Source of the DNA: Desulfuromusa sp.
GTDB lineage: Bacteria > Desulfobacterota > Desulfuromonadia > Desulfuromonadales > Geopsychrobacteraceae
Assembly: GCA_016744675.1 (NCBI GenBank)
Contig: JADGDX010000002.1
Span: 57,238 to 121,237, forward strand
DNA length: 64,000 nucleotides
Direction of reading: 5' to 3'
Positions 28,079-40,867 of this stretch are shown in pieces (the stretch's first letter is position 1; each line of letters opens with the position of its first letter). Position numbers and translations under genes: made by a program. Below the pieces are notes generated by a model that was given only the letters and a program-made list of their open reading frames with translations, was not told the DNA's origin and did no database searches.

Positions 28079-29266
28079 ATGAATTTAAATGACATACTCG
28101 GCATGGCACTTAAATCCAATACCTCGGATATCCACCTCAAAGCAGGCCTGCCACCTGTTTTTCGTATTGATGGGAATCTGCGTCCACTTCCGAAAGCCCC
28201 CAGACTGACAGCCGAATCGGTTCGCAGCATGTGTGAAGCCATCATGAACGATCGGCAGCGAACCAAGTTTGAAGAAATGAACGAAATTGACCTTGCTTAT
28301 GGAGTTCCGGGATTAGGGAGATTCAGAGCAAATGTCTTTATGCAACGCAATTCAGTGTCTGCTGTTTTTCGTGCCATTCCCTTTAAAATTGCAACCCTAG
28401 ATGACCTGGTGATGCCACCGGTTCTCAAGAAAATTGCCAGTGAGGCTCGCGGACTGGTTCTGGTCACAGGCGCAACAGGATCTGGCAAATCAACAACATT
28501 GGCAGCAATGATTGACCACATCAATAGCAACCGCACTGCCCATGTTGTGACCGTCGAAGATCCTATTGAATATCTTCACCGGGACCGTAAATGTATTATT
28601 AATCAACGTGAAGTTGGTTTCGATACCACCGGATTCGCACCGGCACTGAAAAGTGCTTTGCGGCAAGATCCAGACGTTATTCTTGTTGGTGAGATGCGTG
28701 ACTTGGAAACGGCTGAAACAGCTCTTGCAGCCGCTGAAACTGGACACCTCGTCCTCTCAACTCTCCACACAATTGACGCTCCGGAGACCATCTCACGGAT
28801 TATCTCCATGTTTCCACCGCACCTGCAACGTCATGTCCGCCTCCAACTCTCCAATGTCCTTAAAGGGGTCATCTCACAACGCTTGATCCCGCGTGTTGAG
28901 GGAACGGGCAGAGTTGCCGCTGTTGAGGTTATGATCTCCACCGGTCGCGTTCGTGAATTAATTGACGATCAGGAAAAAACAGTCCAACTCAGAGACACGA
29001 TCGCCAAAGGCTACACGACTTACGGCATGCAAACCTTTGATCAAGCCCTGATGGATTTGGTAAAAAGGGAAGTCATCAGTTATGACGAAGCTCTGCGACA
29101 AAGTTCAAACCCCGACGACTTCAAACTTAAATTCTCTGGGATTGACGCGACCTCTGATGCCTCTTGGGGCGACTTTGAGCGCGGCAAAGCCCAAGAAGAT
29201 AAAGACGCTCTAGAAGAAGATGAGGGATTGAAGGCCGATGGTCAAATTGAAGTCGAGCGCTTCTAA
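28079..29266 (+). CDS. PilT/PilU-type twitching motility ATPase
   Basis: Hexameric ATPase that powers retraction of type IV pili. From the ATG at 28079 (GAGGA upstream) it has 395 residues: N-terminal PAS-like domain (SNTSDIHLKAGLPPVFRIDG), Walker A TGATGSGKSTT near 137, Asp box VEDPIEYLH, Walker B ILVGEMRD, His box GHLVLSTLHT. The C-terminal YGMQTFDQAL segment and acidic tail look closer to PilU-type paralogues than to PilT itself. Position between recA and recX suggests co-transcription with recA; recX begins inside its 3' end. Confidence 0.9.
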   Translation: MNLNDILGMALKSNTSDIHLKAGLPPVFRIDGNLRPLPKAPRLTAESVRSMCEAIMNDRQRTKFEEMNEIDLAYGVPGLGRFRANVFMQRNSVSAVFRAIPFKIATLDDLVMPPVLKKIASEARGLVLVTGATGSGKSTTLAAMIDHINSNRTAHVVTVEDPIEYLHRDRKCIINQREVGFDTTGFAPALKSALRQDPDVILVGEMRDLETAETALAAAETGHLVLSTLHTIDAPETISRIISMFPPHLQRHVRLQLSNVLKGVISQRLIPRVEGTGRVAAVEVMISTGRVRELIDDQEKTVQLRDTIAKGYTTYGMQTFDQALMDLVKREVISYDEALRQSSNPDDFKLKFSGIDATSDASWGDFERGKAQEDKDALEEDEGLKADGQIEVERF

Positions 29267-29753
29267 ACCCTCGAAAACGAGTGGGCAAGGCGGTGAGGAT
29301 TCGGCAAAAAAAACCTTTGCTGCTGCACTCCGCTTACTCACACGACGTGATCGAAGCGAAACCGAACTACGACAGAAACTTAAACAGCTCGGTTTTTCGT
29401 TCTCTAATATCGAGGCCGCTGTCGATCAATGTCGAGAATATAACTACCTTAACGATCACCGCTTTGCCACAGAACGAGCTCGTACTCTGATGCGAACCGG
29501 CCGGGGTGTTGGCAGCAAGATCAAGCTTGACCTTCGTAATCGTGGTGTCAACGAAGACATCGCATACGTTGCCATTGAAACGGCCGAAAGTGAATTTTCC
29601 CCTGCTCAACTCTTACGCGACCAACTCAACCGCCGCTTTTCTACTTTTGACTATGCAACTGCAGATAATCGCGAACGCCGCCGGGTTATCAGTTTTTTTC
29701 AGCGTCGAGGATTCTCTCTTGAACTCATATTCTCAATCGTGAAGGAAGAATAA
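29238..29753 (+). CDS. recX: Regulatory protein RecX
   Basis: Modulates RecA filament growth. The 171-residue, basic, helical product has the RecX three-helix repeats: LLTRRDRSETELRQKLKQLG, the YNYLNDHRFATERARTL block and a C-terminal repeat ending RRGFSLELIFSIVKE. Its ATG lies 29 bases inside the pilT-like gene with GAAGG upstream, so translation is probably coupled. An N-terminal Ser/Lys-rich stretch of about 25 residues is extra compared with short RecX proteins. Confidence 0.9.
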   Translation: MVKLKSSASKPSKTSGQGGEDSAKKTFAAALRLLTRRDRSETELRQKLKQLGFSFSNIEAAVDQCREYNYLNDHRFATERARTLMRTGRGVGSKIKLDLRNRGVNEDIAYVAIETAESEFSPAQLLRDQLNRRFSTFDYATADNRERRRVISFFQRRGFSLELIFSIVKEE

Positions 29754-29892
29754 ATTCAACTTTCATCCTAAATAAGCTGAAAATCCTTTTCAAATCCAAC
29801 ATCTTCGACTAATATCCCACATTCATATTTTCATCAAACATTCGCGCTTTTACTAGCCGACCGTACAAATATCATCCGAAAGGTTGTCACAA

Positions 29893-32535
29893 ATGATTTC
29901 TGGAAATGAAATTCGTGCCCGTTTTCTCAAATACTTTGAAGACCGTGATCACACTATCATCTCTTCATCCTCTCTGGTTCCACACAATGATCCAACCCTG
30001 CTGTTTACGAATGCCGGCATGAATCAATTCAAGGATTGTTTTCTCGGTGATGAAAAACGCTCTTATGTGCGCGCCACCACCTCGCAGAAATGTGTCCGAG
30101 CCGGTGGAAAGCACAATGACCTTGAAAACGTCGGACGGACTGCTCGTCATCATACTTTCTTTGAGATGCTCGGAAATTTCTCTTTCGGAGACTATTTTAA
30201 GAAAGAAGCGATCGCCTTCGCTTGGGAATTTTTGACCAAAGAAATGAAACTCGATATTGATCGTCTGTATGTTTCAGTTTATACCGATGATGATGAAGCG
30301 GCAAATATTTGGCATCACCAAGAAGGAGTCCCCCGCGAACGGATCTTCCGCTTCGAAGAAGACAATTTCTGGTCAATGGGTGATACAGGCCCATGTGGTC
30401 CGTGCTCTGAAATCTTTTACGATAACGGTCCTGAAATCGGGTGTGATTCTCCGACCTGCACTGTTGGTTGTGATTGTGATCGCTACATGGAAATTTGGAA
30501 CAATGTCTTTATGCAGTTTAACCGTCAGCCCGACGGAACCCTCGTTCCTCTCCCCAAACCTGCGGTGGATACGGGAATGGGTTTGGAGCGCCTCACAACC
30601 GTCATGCAAGGGGTTCAATCCAACTACGATACCGACCTAATTCGTAAGGTCATCGCGTACATTGAAGAACTCTCCGCGAAAACCTATGGTGACAATGAAG
30701 AAGATGATGTTTCCATGCGCGTCATGACTGACCACAGTCGGGCAACAGCTTATCTGATTGCCGACGGGGTACTACCCTCCAATGAAGGCCGTGGCTACGT
30801 ACTAAGGCGCATTATGCGTCGTGCGATGCGCCATGCAAAGATGCTTGGCCTTGAAGATCCAGTGTTGTTCAAAACAGCTATTTTTGTCCTTGAATCGATG
30901 GCAGACGCTTACCCCGAAGAGGCCCGCAGAAAAGACTTTATCGCCAAAGTTGTTTTGAATGAAGAAGAACGCTTCATCCAAACACTCGGAAATGGCCTGC
31001 GTATTTTACAGGAGGAGATTGTCCGGCTTTCTTCAGCCAGCCAAACAATCATCCCAGGAGAAACCGTCTTTAAACTCTATGATACCTATGGCTTTCCCGT
31101 CGACCTGACAGCAGATATTGTTGAAAAAGATGGCTATAGTCTCGATGAAGCAGGGTTTGAAACCTGCATGGAAGCACAACGGGCAAAAGCCAGAAAACAT
31201 TGGAAAGGCTCGGGAGAAGAGGCCGTTTCTGTCATCTATAAACAACTCATAGAGCAAGGGATTCAAACCGATTTCTCGGGTTATTCTAAATTGGAAGACC
31301 AAAGTGAAGTTCTCGCCCTCATCCATCAAGGTCAATTGGTTGATGAAGCAGTCTGTGGCGAAAATGTAGAAATCATCACCGCGACGACCCCTTGCTATGG
31401 CGAGTCAGGGGGGCAGATTGGCGATACTGGCGAAATCATAACAGGCGAAGCAACTCTGCGAATTACCGAAACAAGAAAGCCCCTCCCTGAGATCTATGTA
31501 CACATGTGTGAAGTTGTCACTGGTTCTCTCAAAAAAGGAGACCAGGCAAAGATTAAGGTTAATGCAGACCGACGTCAGCAGATTATCCTTAACCACACAG
31601 CGACACACCTGTTGCAAGCAGCCCTACAAAAACACCTTGGAAACCATGTCAAGCAGGCAGGATCACTCGTTACTGCTGAGAGGCTCCGCTTTGACTTTAC
31701 CCATTTCTCACCTCTATCAAGCGAAGAACTGGGCCAAATCGAAGAACAAGTCAATCAACAAATCCGCACCAATGCACAGGTAGAAAATCGGGAAATGAGT
31801 GCTGATGCTGCTCAGAAAGCCGGTGCAATGGCACTGTTTGGTGAAAAATACGGTGACATCGTCCGAGTCGTCAATATTGGTGATTACAGCATGGAACTCT
31901 GTGGAGGAACGCATGCCAATGCCGCTGGTGATATTGGCCTCTTCCGAATTTTAAGCGAAGGAGGAATCGCAGCAGGTGTCCGTCGTATCGAAGCGGTCAC
32001 CGGAGCGACGGCATTAGCTCAGGTTCAGCAGCAACAACAAGCGTTGCAACGTGCTGCCGACTTGGTCAAAAGCGATCCCCAAAAGCTTGAGGCGCGCTTA
32101 CTGAAAATACTTGAGCAACAAAAAGAAATGGAAAAAGAGCTCGAACAGTTACACGCCAAGGCGAATGCTGACCGCAGCGGAGAGTTGATCGATCAAGTTC
32201 AACAAATCGGAGATATCAAACTTTTAGCGGTAAAAATTCCAGGAGTCGGGGGCAAAGATCTGCGTGAATTTTCTGATCAACTTCGTGACAAACTTGGCTC
32301 TGGCGTCCTCGTCCTCGTCTCTGATGCAGATGACAAAGTTGCCCTTTTGGTTGCTGTCACCAAAGATCTAACCGATCGAGTCAAAGCCGGAAACCTGATA
32401 AAACCTTTGGCTGAAATCGTCGGTGGCCGTGGCGGTGGCCGCCCGGAATTAGCTCAAGCAGGAGGCCCAGCAATCGATAAAATTGAAGCTTTGCTCCAAG
32501 CTGCACCCGAGCAACTACAAAAAATACTGGGTTAA
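29893..32535 (+). CDS. alaS: Alanyl-tRNA synthetase
   Basis: Charges tRNA-Ala. From the ATG at 29893, 9 bases after AAAGG, it has 880 residues, the usual size. Class II catalytic core with [16 protein letters not shown] and [18 protein letters not shown]; tRNA-recognition region; editing domain with the [11 protein letters not shown] zinc motif and MELCGGTHA; then a coiled coil and the DHHA1 C-Ala domain with [19 protein letters not shown] at 29884 in frame is too close to the ribosome site. It is separated from recX by about 140 bases. Confidence 0.98.
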   Translation: MISGNEIRARFLKYFEDRDHTIISSSSLVPHNDPTLLFTNAGMNQFKDCFLGDEKRSYVRATTSQKCVRAGGKHNDLENVGRTARHHTFFEMLGNFSFGDYFKKEAIAFAWEFLTKEMKLDIDRLYVSVYTDDDEAANIWHHQEGVPRERIFRFEEDNFWSMGDTGPCGPCSEIFYDNGPEIGCDSPTCTVGCDCDRYMEIWNNVFMQFNRQPDGTLVPLPKPAVDTGMGLERLTTVMQGVQSNYDTDLIRKVIAYIEELSAKTYGDNEEDDVSMRVMTDHSRATAYLIADGVLPSNEGRGYVLRRIMRRAMRHAKMLGLEDPVLFKTAIFVLESMADAYPEEARRKDFIAKVVLNEEERFIQTLGNGLRILQEEIVRLSSASQTIIPGETVFKLYDTYGFPVDLTADIVEKDGYSLDEAGFETCMEAQRAKARKHWKGSGEEAVSVIYKQLIEQGIQTDFSGYSKLEDQSEVLALIHQGQLVDEAVCGENVEIITATTPCYGESGGQIGDTGEIITGEATLRITETRKPLPEIYVHMCEVVTGSLKKGDQAKIKVNADRRQQIILNHTATHLLQAALQKHLGNHVKQAGSLVTAERLRFDFTHFSPLSSEELGQIEEQVNQQIRTNAQVENREMSADAAQKAGAMALFGEKYGDIVRVVNIGDYSMELCGGTHANAAGDIGLFRILSEGGIAAGVRRIEAVTGATALAQVQQQQQALQRAADLVKSDPQKLEARLLKILEQQKEMEKELEQLHAKANADRSGELIDQVQQIGDIKLLAVKIPGVGGKDLREFSDQLRDKLGSGVLVLVSDADDKVALLVAVTKDLTDRVKAGNLIKPLAEIVGGRGGGRPELAQAGGPAIDKIEALLQAAPEQLQKILG

Positions 32536-32664
32536 ATTACGAAGAGAGTCGTTCTTTCTTCTGGTTTAGCTCACAAGGACTGGACATCTCTGAGAACTTC
32601 GCTATCATTGACGCATTAAATCCGTCACGTGACCTCCCCTCGGGAGACTCAGAGAATTGGGCAT

Positions 32665-33786
32665 ATGACTCTTTTGACATCAAACAACATAAATCAAAAG
32701 AAAAGAAAAATCCTTTGCGCTGATGATGAACCGATTATCCGTGAACTCTGCGAAAGTGTTTTAGATCAATATCAGGTTTTTCTCGCCAGTGACGGATTAG
32801 AAGCGCTCAAAATCCTCGCTGTTGAAGAGATTGATATTGTCCTCAGCGATGTCATAATGCCCAACCTCGACGGCTTGGAGCTATTACAACAGATAAAAGG
32901 GAAGCACCCAGATCAAGCCGTTATCCTCATGACGGGCTATTCAGACAAAGAGTTAATTCTAAAAGCCCTCAAGGCCGGGGCTGATGATTTTATCAGTAAA
33001 CCGATCAATATCCTGCAGCTCACAACAACCGTTGAAAAAGTCTTTGAGAAACAAAAAATCAGAAAAGAGCTAGCCGACTTGAAGCACACCGATCAGCTCA
33101 AAAGTGACTTCCTCGGCTTAATTTCTCACAAACTAAAAACTCCCGCGACCGCGATATCCCTGTTTATCCAAAACATTGCAGAAGGGATTGAAAGTCCGGA
33201 CGATCATAATTTCAAGCAGATGGTGGGAATGGTTCAAGCTGAAACAGTCCACCTGGAACAACTGATCCAAGATTTACTCTATTTCAGCGAAGCAACCCTA
33301 CAAAAGGAAGCGCTCGACTTAGAACCAATTGACCTTGGGCTGATTGCAGACCGGGTGACCTTTGCTTTACAACCAGCGGCACTTCACAAACGCGTTGACC
33401 TTGAAAATTCTATTCAAATCCCGCTATCACCAACCCCCTTGATGCTCAATCCACAACGAATCAGCTTCGCAATTCGGGCCCTCCTCGACAACGCCATTAA
33501 ATTCACCCCTCAAGGAGGTGATATAAAAATAACGGGTGAGGTCACACATAAGCAGATCACCATCAAGATAAAGGATACGGGGATCGGCATGCACCATCAG
33601 GAACTTGCTAAAATATTCAACAAGTTCTATCAAATTGACCCCGAACATACCGGACAGATCCGTGGATTTGGCCTTGGACTCTATTATGCTCGAGACTTCA
33701 TTCGAAATATGGGCGGCCAATTGTCAATCGAAAGTCAACCGGGACAAGGGACCGTCGCAACAATGGAATTTCCCCGACCAGCTTAA
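32665..33786 (+). CDS. Receiver-histidine kinase fusion (cytoplasmic)
   Basis: A 373-residue soluble signalling protein with the receiver first and the kinase last. Receiver: ILCADDEPIIRELCE, VLSDVIMPNLDG (phosphoacceptor Asp), MTGYS and SKPIN. Kinase: H-box LISHKLKTPATAI, then N-box RALLDNAIKFTP, DTGIGM, and GFGLGLYYARDF. No membrane segment or other output domain, so it likely relays phosphate from an upstream kinase or is itself switched by its receiver. I choose the ATG at 32665; an in-frame GTG at 32629 is possible and neither has a strong ribosome site. Confidence 0.88.
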   Translation: MTLLTSNNINQKKRKILCADDEPIIRELCESVLDQYQVFLASDGLEALKILAVEEIDIVLSDVIMPNLDGLELLQQIKGKHPDQAVILMTGYSDKELILKALKAGADDFISKPINILQLTTTVEKVFEKQKIRKELADLKHTDQLKSDFLGLISHKLKTPATAISLFIQNIAEGIESPDDHNFKQMVGMVQAETVHLEQLIQDLLYFSEATLQKEALDLEPIDLGLIADRVTFALQPAALHKRVDLENSIQIPLSPTPLMLNPQRISFAIRALLDNAIKFTPQGGDIKITGEVTHKQITIKIKDTGIGMHHQELAKIFNKFYQIDPEHTGQIRGFGLGLYYARDFIRNMGGQLSIESQPGQGTVATMEFPRPA

Positions 33787-33949
33787 AAACCCCTCAAAAC
33801 AACACCAACACCCCCTGATTTGATCGCTTTATCCCTTTATTATCGAGCCCCCTTTATGTTATTTATCATCACTTATTATTTTTTGTAATTTATTCTGTAA
33901 TTTTCTAAAATCTGTCGGCCCTCATAGGGTTTAGACAGTGGAGAGACAC

Positions 33950-34480
33950 ATGTTTAAAGGAACAACAATCTGTTGTGTACGCCACGGCTCACAGGTAGCG
34001 CTCGCTGGTGATGGGCAGGTCAGTTTGGGTAATACAGTCATGAAGCACAGCGCCCGAAAAGTTCGCCGACTCTACCAGAATGAGATCCTTGCCGGGTTCG
34101 CAGGAAGCACAGCTGATGCCTTTACCCTATTTGAAAAGTTTGAGGCTAAGCTTCAAGAGTTTAACGGGAACCTTTCCCGCGCTGCAGTTGCTCTTGCCAA
34201 AGATTGGCGGACCGACAAAGTTCTTCGCCGTTTAGAAGCACTGCTGATTGTTGCTGATAAAGATAACACCCTGGTTATTTCAGGGGCTGGTGATGTTATT
34301 GAACCCGATGACGGTATTGCCGCCATTGGTTCCGGAGGAAGCTTTGCCCTCGCAGCCGCTCGTGCCATGGTGGCACATTCTAACCTTGAAGCTGAGAAAA
34401 TTGCAGACCAAGCCCTTAGGATTGCAGCCGAAATTTGTATTTACACCAACGACAATATTACCATTGAGGTTATTAAGTGA
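33950..34480 (+). CDS. hslV: ATP-dependent protease subunit HslV
   Basis: Proteasome-like peptidase of the HslUV complex. From the ATG at 33950, with GGAGAG 4 bases upstream, it has 176 residues. A short leader MFKG precedes the catalytic Thr ([18 protein letters not shown]), as in many HslV proteins that are processed to expose Thr1. Other blocks are [31 protein letters not shown] and IAAIGSGG. Its stop overlaps the GTG start of hslU. Confidence 0.96.
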   Translation: MFKGTTICCVRHGSQVALAGDGQVSLGNTVMKHSARKVRRLYQNEILAGFAGSTADAFTLFEKFEAKLQEFNGNLSRAAVALAKDWRTDKVLRRLEALLIVADKDNTLVISGAGDVIEPDDGIAAIGSGGSFALAAARAMVAHSNLEAEKIADQALRIAAEICIYTNDNITIEVIK

Positions 34481-35805
34481 ATAATTTCACCCCCAGAGAA
34501 ATCGTTTCAGAACTTGATCGCTATATCATTGGGCAAAGTGACGCCAAGCGTGCCGTTGCAGTCGCATTGCGAAACCGCTGGAGACGGCAACAGGTTCCCG
34601 CAGAATTACGCGACGAAATAGCTCCAAAAAACATCATCATGATCGGTCCCACAGGTGTTGGTAAAACTGAAATCGCCCGACGCTTGGCAAAGTTGGCTCA
34701 AGCCCCATTTATCAAAGTTGAAGCCAGCAAATTTACCGAAGTTGGCTATGTCGGACGTGATGTTGAGAGCATGGTTCGTGACCTTCTGGAGCTTGCCATC
34801 AACATGGTCAAGGATGAAGAAACCCAGAAAATGCAGCTCAAAGCAGAAGACAATGCTGAGGAAAAACTTCTTGATCTCCTCCTCCCTGGTGAGACTGACC
34901 TCTCTCCCGACAAACAGGAACAGCGCCAACACACCCGTGACCGGCTGCGAAAACTGTTACGTTTAGGGGAACTAGAAGAGCGCTTTGTTGAGATCAACAT
35001 TGAAGTTAGTAGCATGCCGACCATGGGAGTTTTCTCCCCTCAAGGAAATGAAGAAATGGGGATGAACATCAAAGAGATGTTCGGCAACCTGTTCCCTAAA
35101 AATGCCAAGCAAAAAAGAGTCAAGGTCAGTGAAGCACGGCAACACCTCATTGAAGCAGAGGCCGAAAAACTGGTCGATATGGAGAATGTGACGACTTTAG
35201 CTCGCGAAAGAGCTGAACAAAACGGCATCATTTTTATTGATGAAATTGATAAAATTGCGAGTCGTGAAGGCGTCCATGCTCCAGAAGTTTCAAGAGAAGG
35301 TGTTCAACGAGACATTCTTCCCATCGTGGAAGGAAGTACCGTTAACACCAAGCATGGTTCGATCAAAACGGATCATATTCTGTTTATCGCTGCAGGGGCA
35401 TTTCATACTGCTAAACCTTCGGACCTCATCCCCGAGCTACAGGGTCGTTTTCCAATCCGGGTTGAGTTAAGCAGTCTTAGTGAAGATGATTTCTATCGTA
35501 TCCTGACCGAACCAAAGAACGCTTTGATTCGTCAGTATAAAGAACTGTTAAAAACTGAGTCCATTCAGCTTGATTTCGATGATGGTGCCATCCGTGAAAT
35601 GGCTAAGATCGCCAAGACAGTCAATGAGCGGACCGAAAATATTGGCGCAAGACGACTTCATACAATTTTGGAAAAACTTCTGGAGGAGCTCTCCTTCAAT
35701 GCACCGGAGTTGACTGACAAGCAGATCGACATCAGTGCTGCAGAGGTACAAAAACGGCTCAATGAAATTAGCCAGGATGAAGACTTGTCACGCTATATTT
35801 TATAA
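34477..35805 (+). CDS. hslU: ATP-dependent protease ATPase subunit HslU
   Basis: AAA+ unfoldase that feeds proteins to HslV. The 442-residue product has [20 protein letters not shown], Walker [11 protein letters not shown] near residue 60, the I-domain insertion (about 115-240), Walker [13 protein letters not shown], and sensor-2 [12 protein letters not shown]. Translation starts at a GTG that overlaps the hslV stop by three bases. The C-terminus ends in RYIL, consistent with the peptide that docks into HslV. Confidence 0.97.
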   Translation: MNNFTPREIVSELDRYIIGQSDAKRAVAVALRNRWRRQQVPAELRDEIAPKNIIMIGPTGVGKTEIARRLAKLAQAPFIKVEASKFTEVGYVGRDVESMVRDLLELAINMVKDEETQKMQLKAEDNAEEKLLDLLLPGETDLSPDKQEQRQHTRDRLRKLLRLGELEERFVEINIEVSSMPTMGVFSPQGNEEMGMNIKEMFGNLFPKNAKQKRVKVSEARQHLIEAEAEKLVDMENVTTLARERAEQNGIIFIDEIDKIASREGVHAPEVSREGVQRDILPIVEGSTVNTKHGSIKTDHILFIAAGAFHTAKPSDLIPELQGRFPIRVELSSLSEDDFYRILTEPKNALIRQYKELLKTESIQLDFDDGAIREMAKIAKTVNERTENIGARRLHTILEKLLEELSFNAPELTDKQIDISAAEVQKRLNEISQDEDLSRYIL

Positions 35806-35827
35806 TAAGTTAAACCGGATATTTTGA

Positions 35828-37965
<2,138 letters not shown>

Positions 37966-37966
37966 A

Positions 37967-38878
37967 ATGAACAAAGATTTCCTTGCTCTCTCTGATTGGT
38001 CTCTCGAAGATCTTGAATCAATCTTCTCTCTGACCCGAGAGCTGAAACAAAAACAAAAAGCAGGCACCCCTCATCAGTTGCTCAAAGGGCAAACTCTGGG
38101 GATGATTTTTGAAAAAAGCTCAACCCGCACCCGAGTCTCTTTTGAGGTTGGCATGTTTCAACTTGGTGGCCATGGCTTGTTTCTCCATTCAGGGACAACG
38201 CAGATGGGGCGCGGAGAACCAATCAAAGATACCGCTCGCGTTATGTCAAGCTATTGCGATGGTGTCATGGCACGAACCTATTCCCATGCGGCCCTAGAAG
38301 AGTTTGCTGAGAATAGTTATATCCCCGTTATCAATGGCTTGAGTGACCTTTATCACCCCTGCCAATTGGTCGCAGATATGTTTACCGTCACTGAGCACAA
38401 AGAGGACTATAAGAACCTGAAATATTGTTGGATTGGTGATGGAAACAACATGGCAAACAGTTGGATTAATGCTGCTGCGCTGGTTGGATTTGAGCTGCGT
38501 ATTGCAACCCCAAAAGGATATGAACCTGATCCAAAAATTATCGCGCTGGCAGAAAAATCTGGAGCCAACGTTATCTTGACTAACGACCCTCGCGAGGCCG
38601 CTGAAGGCATTGATGTTCTTAATACCGATGTCTGGGCCAGCATGGGACATGAAGCTGAACAAGAAGAACGAATCAAAGCCTTCAAGGGATTCCAAATCAA
38701 CAGCTCCTTGCTTGAGTTGGCAGCTCCTGACGCGGTAGTTATGCATTGCTTACCTGCTCACCGCGATGAAGAAATTACAGATGACGTTGTTGAAGGGTCA
38801 CAATCAATTATCTTTGATGAAGCCGAAAATCGCCTCCACGTACAAAAGGCGATCATGGCAACACTCATGGCACGTTAA
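37967..38878 (+). CDS. argF: Ornithine carbamoyltransferase
   Basis: Forms citrulline from ornithine and carbamoyl phosphate. 303 residues from the ATG at 37967, just after AGGAG and 1 base beyond the argD stop. Carbamoyl-phosphate motif FEKSSTRTRVSFEVG near residue 50, HPCQLVADMFT in the centre, and the ornithine-site VVMHCLPAHRDEE near the C-terminus. All active-site blocks are intact. Confidence 0.96.
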   Translation: MNKDFLALSDWSLEDLESIFSLTRELKQKQKAGTPHQLLKGQTLGMIFEKSSTRTRVSFEVGMFQLGGHGLFLHSGTTQMGRGEPIKDTARVMSSYCDGVMARTYSHAALEEFAENSYIPVINGLSDLYHPCQLVADMFTVTEHKEDYKNLKYCWIGDGNNMANSWINAAALVGFELRIATPKGYEPDPKIIALAEKSGANVILTNDPREAAEGIDVLNTDVWASMGHEAEQEERIKAFKGFQINSSLLELAAPDAVVMHCLPAHRDEEITDDVVEGSQSIIFDEAENRLHVQKAIMATLMAR

Positions 38879-38882
38879 TTTT

Positions 38883-39500
38883 ATGTTGATTACCTGTCCC
38901 CACTGCGGTTTCAGCAAACAAATAGAGAGTGAACAGCTTCCACCAGGGCGAGATAAGGTCAATTGTCCAAAGTGCAAACAAAGCTTCACATTACCTTCGC
39001 CCCTAGAGGAAAAGGCTCAACCTGAGCCGGAAGTTCATAGATATCGCTCCACTGCCAATGAAGCCGAGACAGATACCTTGCCTAAAGCAGGATTCTGGAT
39101 GCGCCTCGTTGCAACCATTATTGATGCTTCTGCTGTGTTTTTCCTGCAGTTTCTATTGGGAGCACTTCTTGCCTTCGCAGGATTTGCGACCCATGACAGC
39201 GGACAAACAGCGGGTAACATCGCTGTTTTGATACAATTATTTGGATTTATACTGAGTTTTGTCTACTATGTTATCTTCACAGGTTACTGTGGACAAACCC
39301 CAGGAAAAATGGCATTGCGAATTAAAGTCATCCGCCGCGACGGGTCATCCCTCAGTTACGGCAGAGCAGCTTTACGTGAAGTCCCGGCAAAATTTATTTC
39401 AGGAATTATTTTCGGCATTGGCTACCTGATGGTTGCCTTTGATGATCAAAAACAGGGCCTGCATGATCGCATGGCCGATACATACGTAATAAAGCTTTGA
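38883..39500 (+). CDS. Zinc-ribbon RDD-family membrane protein
   Basis: A 205-residue protein with an N-terminal MJ0042-type zinc ribbon ([24 protein letters not shown]) followed by a Pro/Glu-rich linker and an RDD domain with about three membrane segments ([51 protein letters not shown]). RDD proteins are small membrane proteins of uncertain function, some linked to ion exchange. It starts 4 bases after argF and lies between argF and argG, so it is co-transcribed with arginine genes; no direct role there is known. Confidence 0.88.
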   Translation: MLITCPHCGFSKQIESEQLPPGRDKVNCPKCKQSFTLPSPLEEKAQPEPEVHRYRSTANEAETDTLPKAGFWMRLVATIIDASAVFFLQFLLGALLAFAGFATHDSGQTAGNIAVLIQLFGFILSFVYYVIFTGYCGQTPGKMALRIKVIRRDGSSLSYGRAALREVPAKFISGIIFGIGYLMVAFDDQKQGLHDRMADTYVIKL

Positions 39501-39555
39501 TGACCTCGTTATCACAAAGCTTATTACGCAGATATTAAACTTCAGGAGTAATATA

Positions 39556-40782
39556 ATGGGCAAACAAGAAGAGGTTAAAAAGGTTGTACTCGCCTACTCA
39601 GGCGGGCTGGATACTTCAATCATCCTCAAATGGCTAGTCGAAGAATATGATTGTGAAGTCGTTGCCTTTTCAGCTGACCTCGGTCAGGGAGAAGAGCTTG
39701 ATGGAATCCCGGAAAAAGCAAAGAACACCGGTGCCAGCAGCTGTCACATTCTCGATCTGAAAGAAGAATTTACCCGTGATTTCGTCTTTCCTATGTTTCG
39801 TGCCAATGCAATTTACGAAGGCCGCTATTTTCTTGGGACCTCAATTGCACGGCCTTTGATCTCCAAAGCTCAGATGGAAATCGCTGCAAAAGAAGGGGCC
39901 GATGCTGTTTCTCATGGAGCAACAGGAAAAGGGAACGACCAGGTTCGTTTTGAAATTGCCTATTACCATTTTGATCCATCGGTCAAGGTCATTGCTCCTT
40001 GGCGTGAGTGGGACCTTAACAGTCGAACAGCTCTCGAGGACTATGCCAAAAAGCATGGCATCCCAGTTCCGACAAGCAAAAAGTTCCCATGGAGCTCCGA
40101 CCGCAATCTGCTTCATATCTCTTTTGAGGGAGACGTTCTGGAGAACCCCTGGGCAGAAGCTCCGGAAGAGATGTACACCCTGACAGTGGCTCCAGAAGAT
40201 GCCCCTGACCAGCCAGAGTATGTTGAAGTTGAGTTTGAGCAAGGCAATGCCGTTTCGGTCAATGGTGAACGTCTTTCCCCTGCAAACCTCCTCGCTAAAT
40301 TGAATGAACTCGGTGGCAAACATGGCATCGGCCGCGTTGATTTGCTTGAAAATCGCTACGTCGGCATGAAGAGCCGTGGTGTCTATGAAACTCCTGGTGG
40401 CACCATCCTCGAGGAAGCGCATCGTGGTGTTGAACAAATCACCATGGACCGTGAAGTGATGAACCTTCGTGACTCGCTGGTTCCCCGCTATGCCGCAATG
40501 GTTTATAACGGATACTGGTTTGCCCCTGAGCGAATCGCATTACAGGCCTTGATCGATGACACTCAGAAGACTGTCAATGGCAAAGCCCGGATCAAACTTT
40601 ACAAGGGGCACTGTCGTGTTGTTGGTCGTGACTCTGCAACAGATAGCTTGTTCAATGTTGACTTTGCTACTTTTGAAGCGGACGAAGTTTACAACCAAGC
40701 CGACGCCGAGGGATTCATTAAAATCAATGCTCTGCGTCTGAGAATTGCCGCAATGCAACGCGCAGAAAAGAAGTTGTCATAG
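39556..40782 (+). CDS. argG: Argininosuccinate synthase
   Basis: Joins citrulline and aspartate using ATP. 408 residues; ATP pyrophosphatase motif [16 protein letters not shown] at the N-terminus, then [26 protein letters not shown] and [23 protein letters not shown] lies before the ATG. Followed by argH after 85 bases that contain a strong hairpin. Confidence 0.97.
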   Translation: MGKQEEVKKVVLAYSGGLDTSIILKWLVEEYDCEVVAFSADLGQGEELDGIPEKAKNTGASSCHILDLKEEFTRDFVFPMFRANAIYEGRYFLGTSIARPLISKAQMEIAAKEGADAVSHGATGKGNDQVRFEIAYYHFDPSVKVIAPWREWDLNSRTALEDYAKKHGIPVPTSKKFPWSSDRNLLHISFEGDVLENPWAEAPEEMYTLTVAPEDAPDQPEYVEVEFEQGNAVSVNGERLSPANLLAKLNELGGKHGIGRVDLLENRYVGMKSRGVYETPGGTILEEAHRGVEQITMDREVMNLRDSLVPRYAAMVYNGYWFAPERIALQALIDDTQKTVNGKARIKLYKGHCRVVGRDSATDSLFNVDFATFEADEVYNQADAEGFIKINALRLRIAAMQRAEKKLS

Positions 40783-40810
40783 CTAGCGGAAAAACATCTT
40801 AATCTCTAAA

Positions 40811-40839
40811 GGGGGATATGTCCCAGTGGCATATCCCCC
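40811..40839 (+). promoter_or_regulatory. Strong intercistronic hairpin between argG and argH
   Basis: A perfect 10-bp stem, GGGGGATATG (40811-40820) with CATATCCCCC (40830-40839), closes a 9-base loop. There is no T-run after it, so it is not a classical terminator. It may be an mRNA processing or stability element or a weak attenuator that sets argH level relative to argG. Confidence 0.6.
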
Positions 40840-40867
40840 CATCATCCATAGTGATCATGGAGTAAAA

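Noticed and set aside
40811-40839. Rho-independent terminator between argG and argH
   Set aside because: No T-run follows the stem on either strand, so it is listed as a regulatory hairpin.
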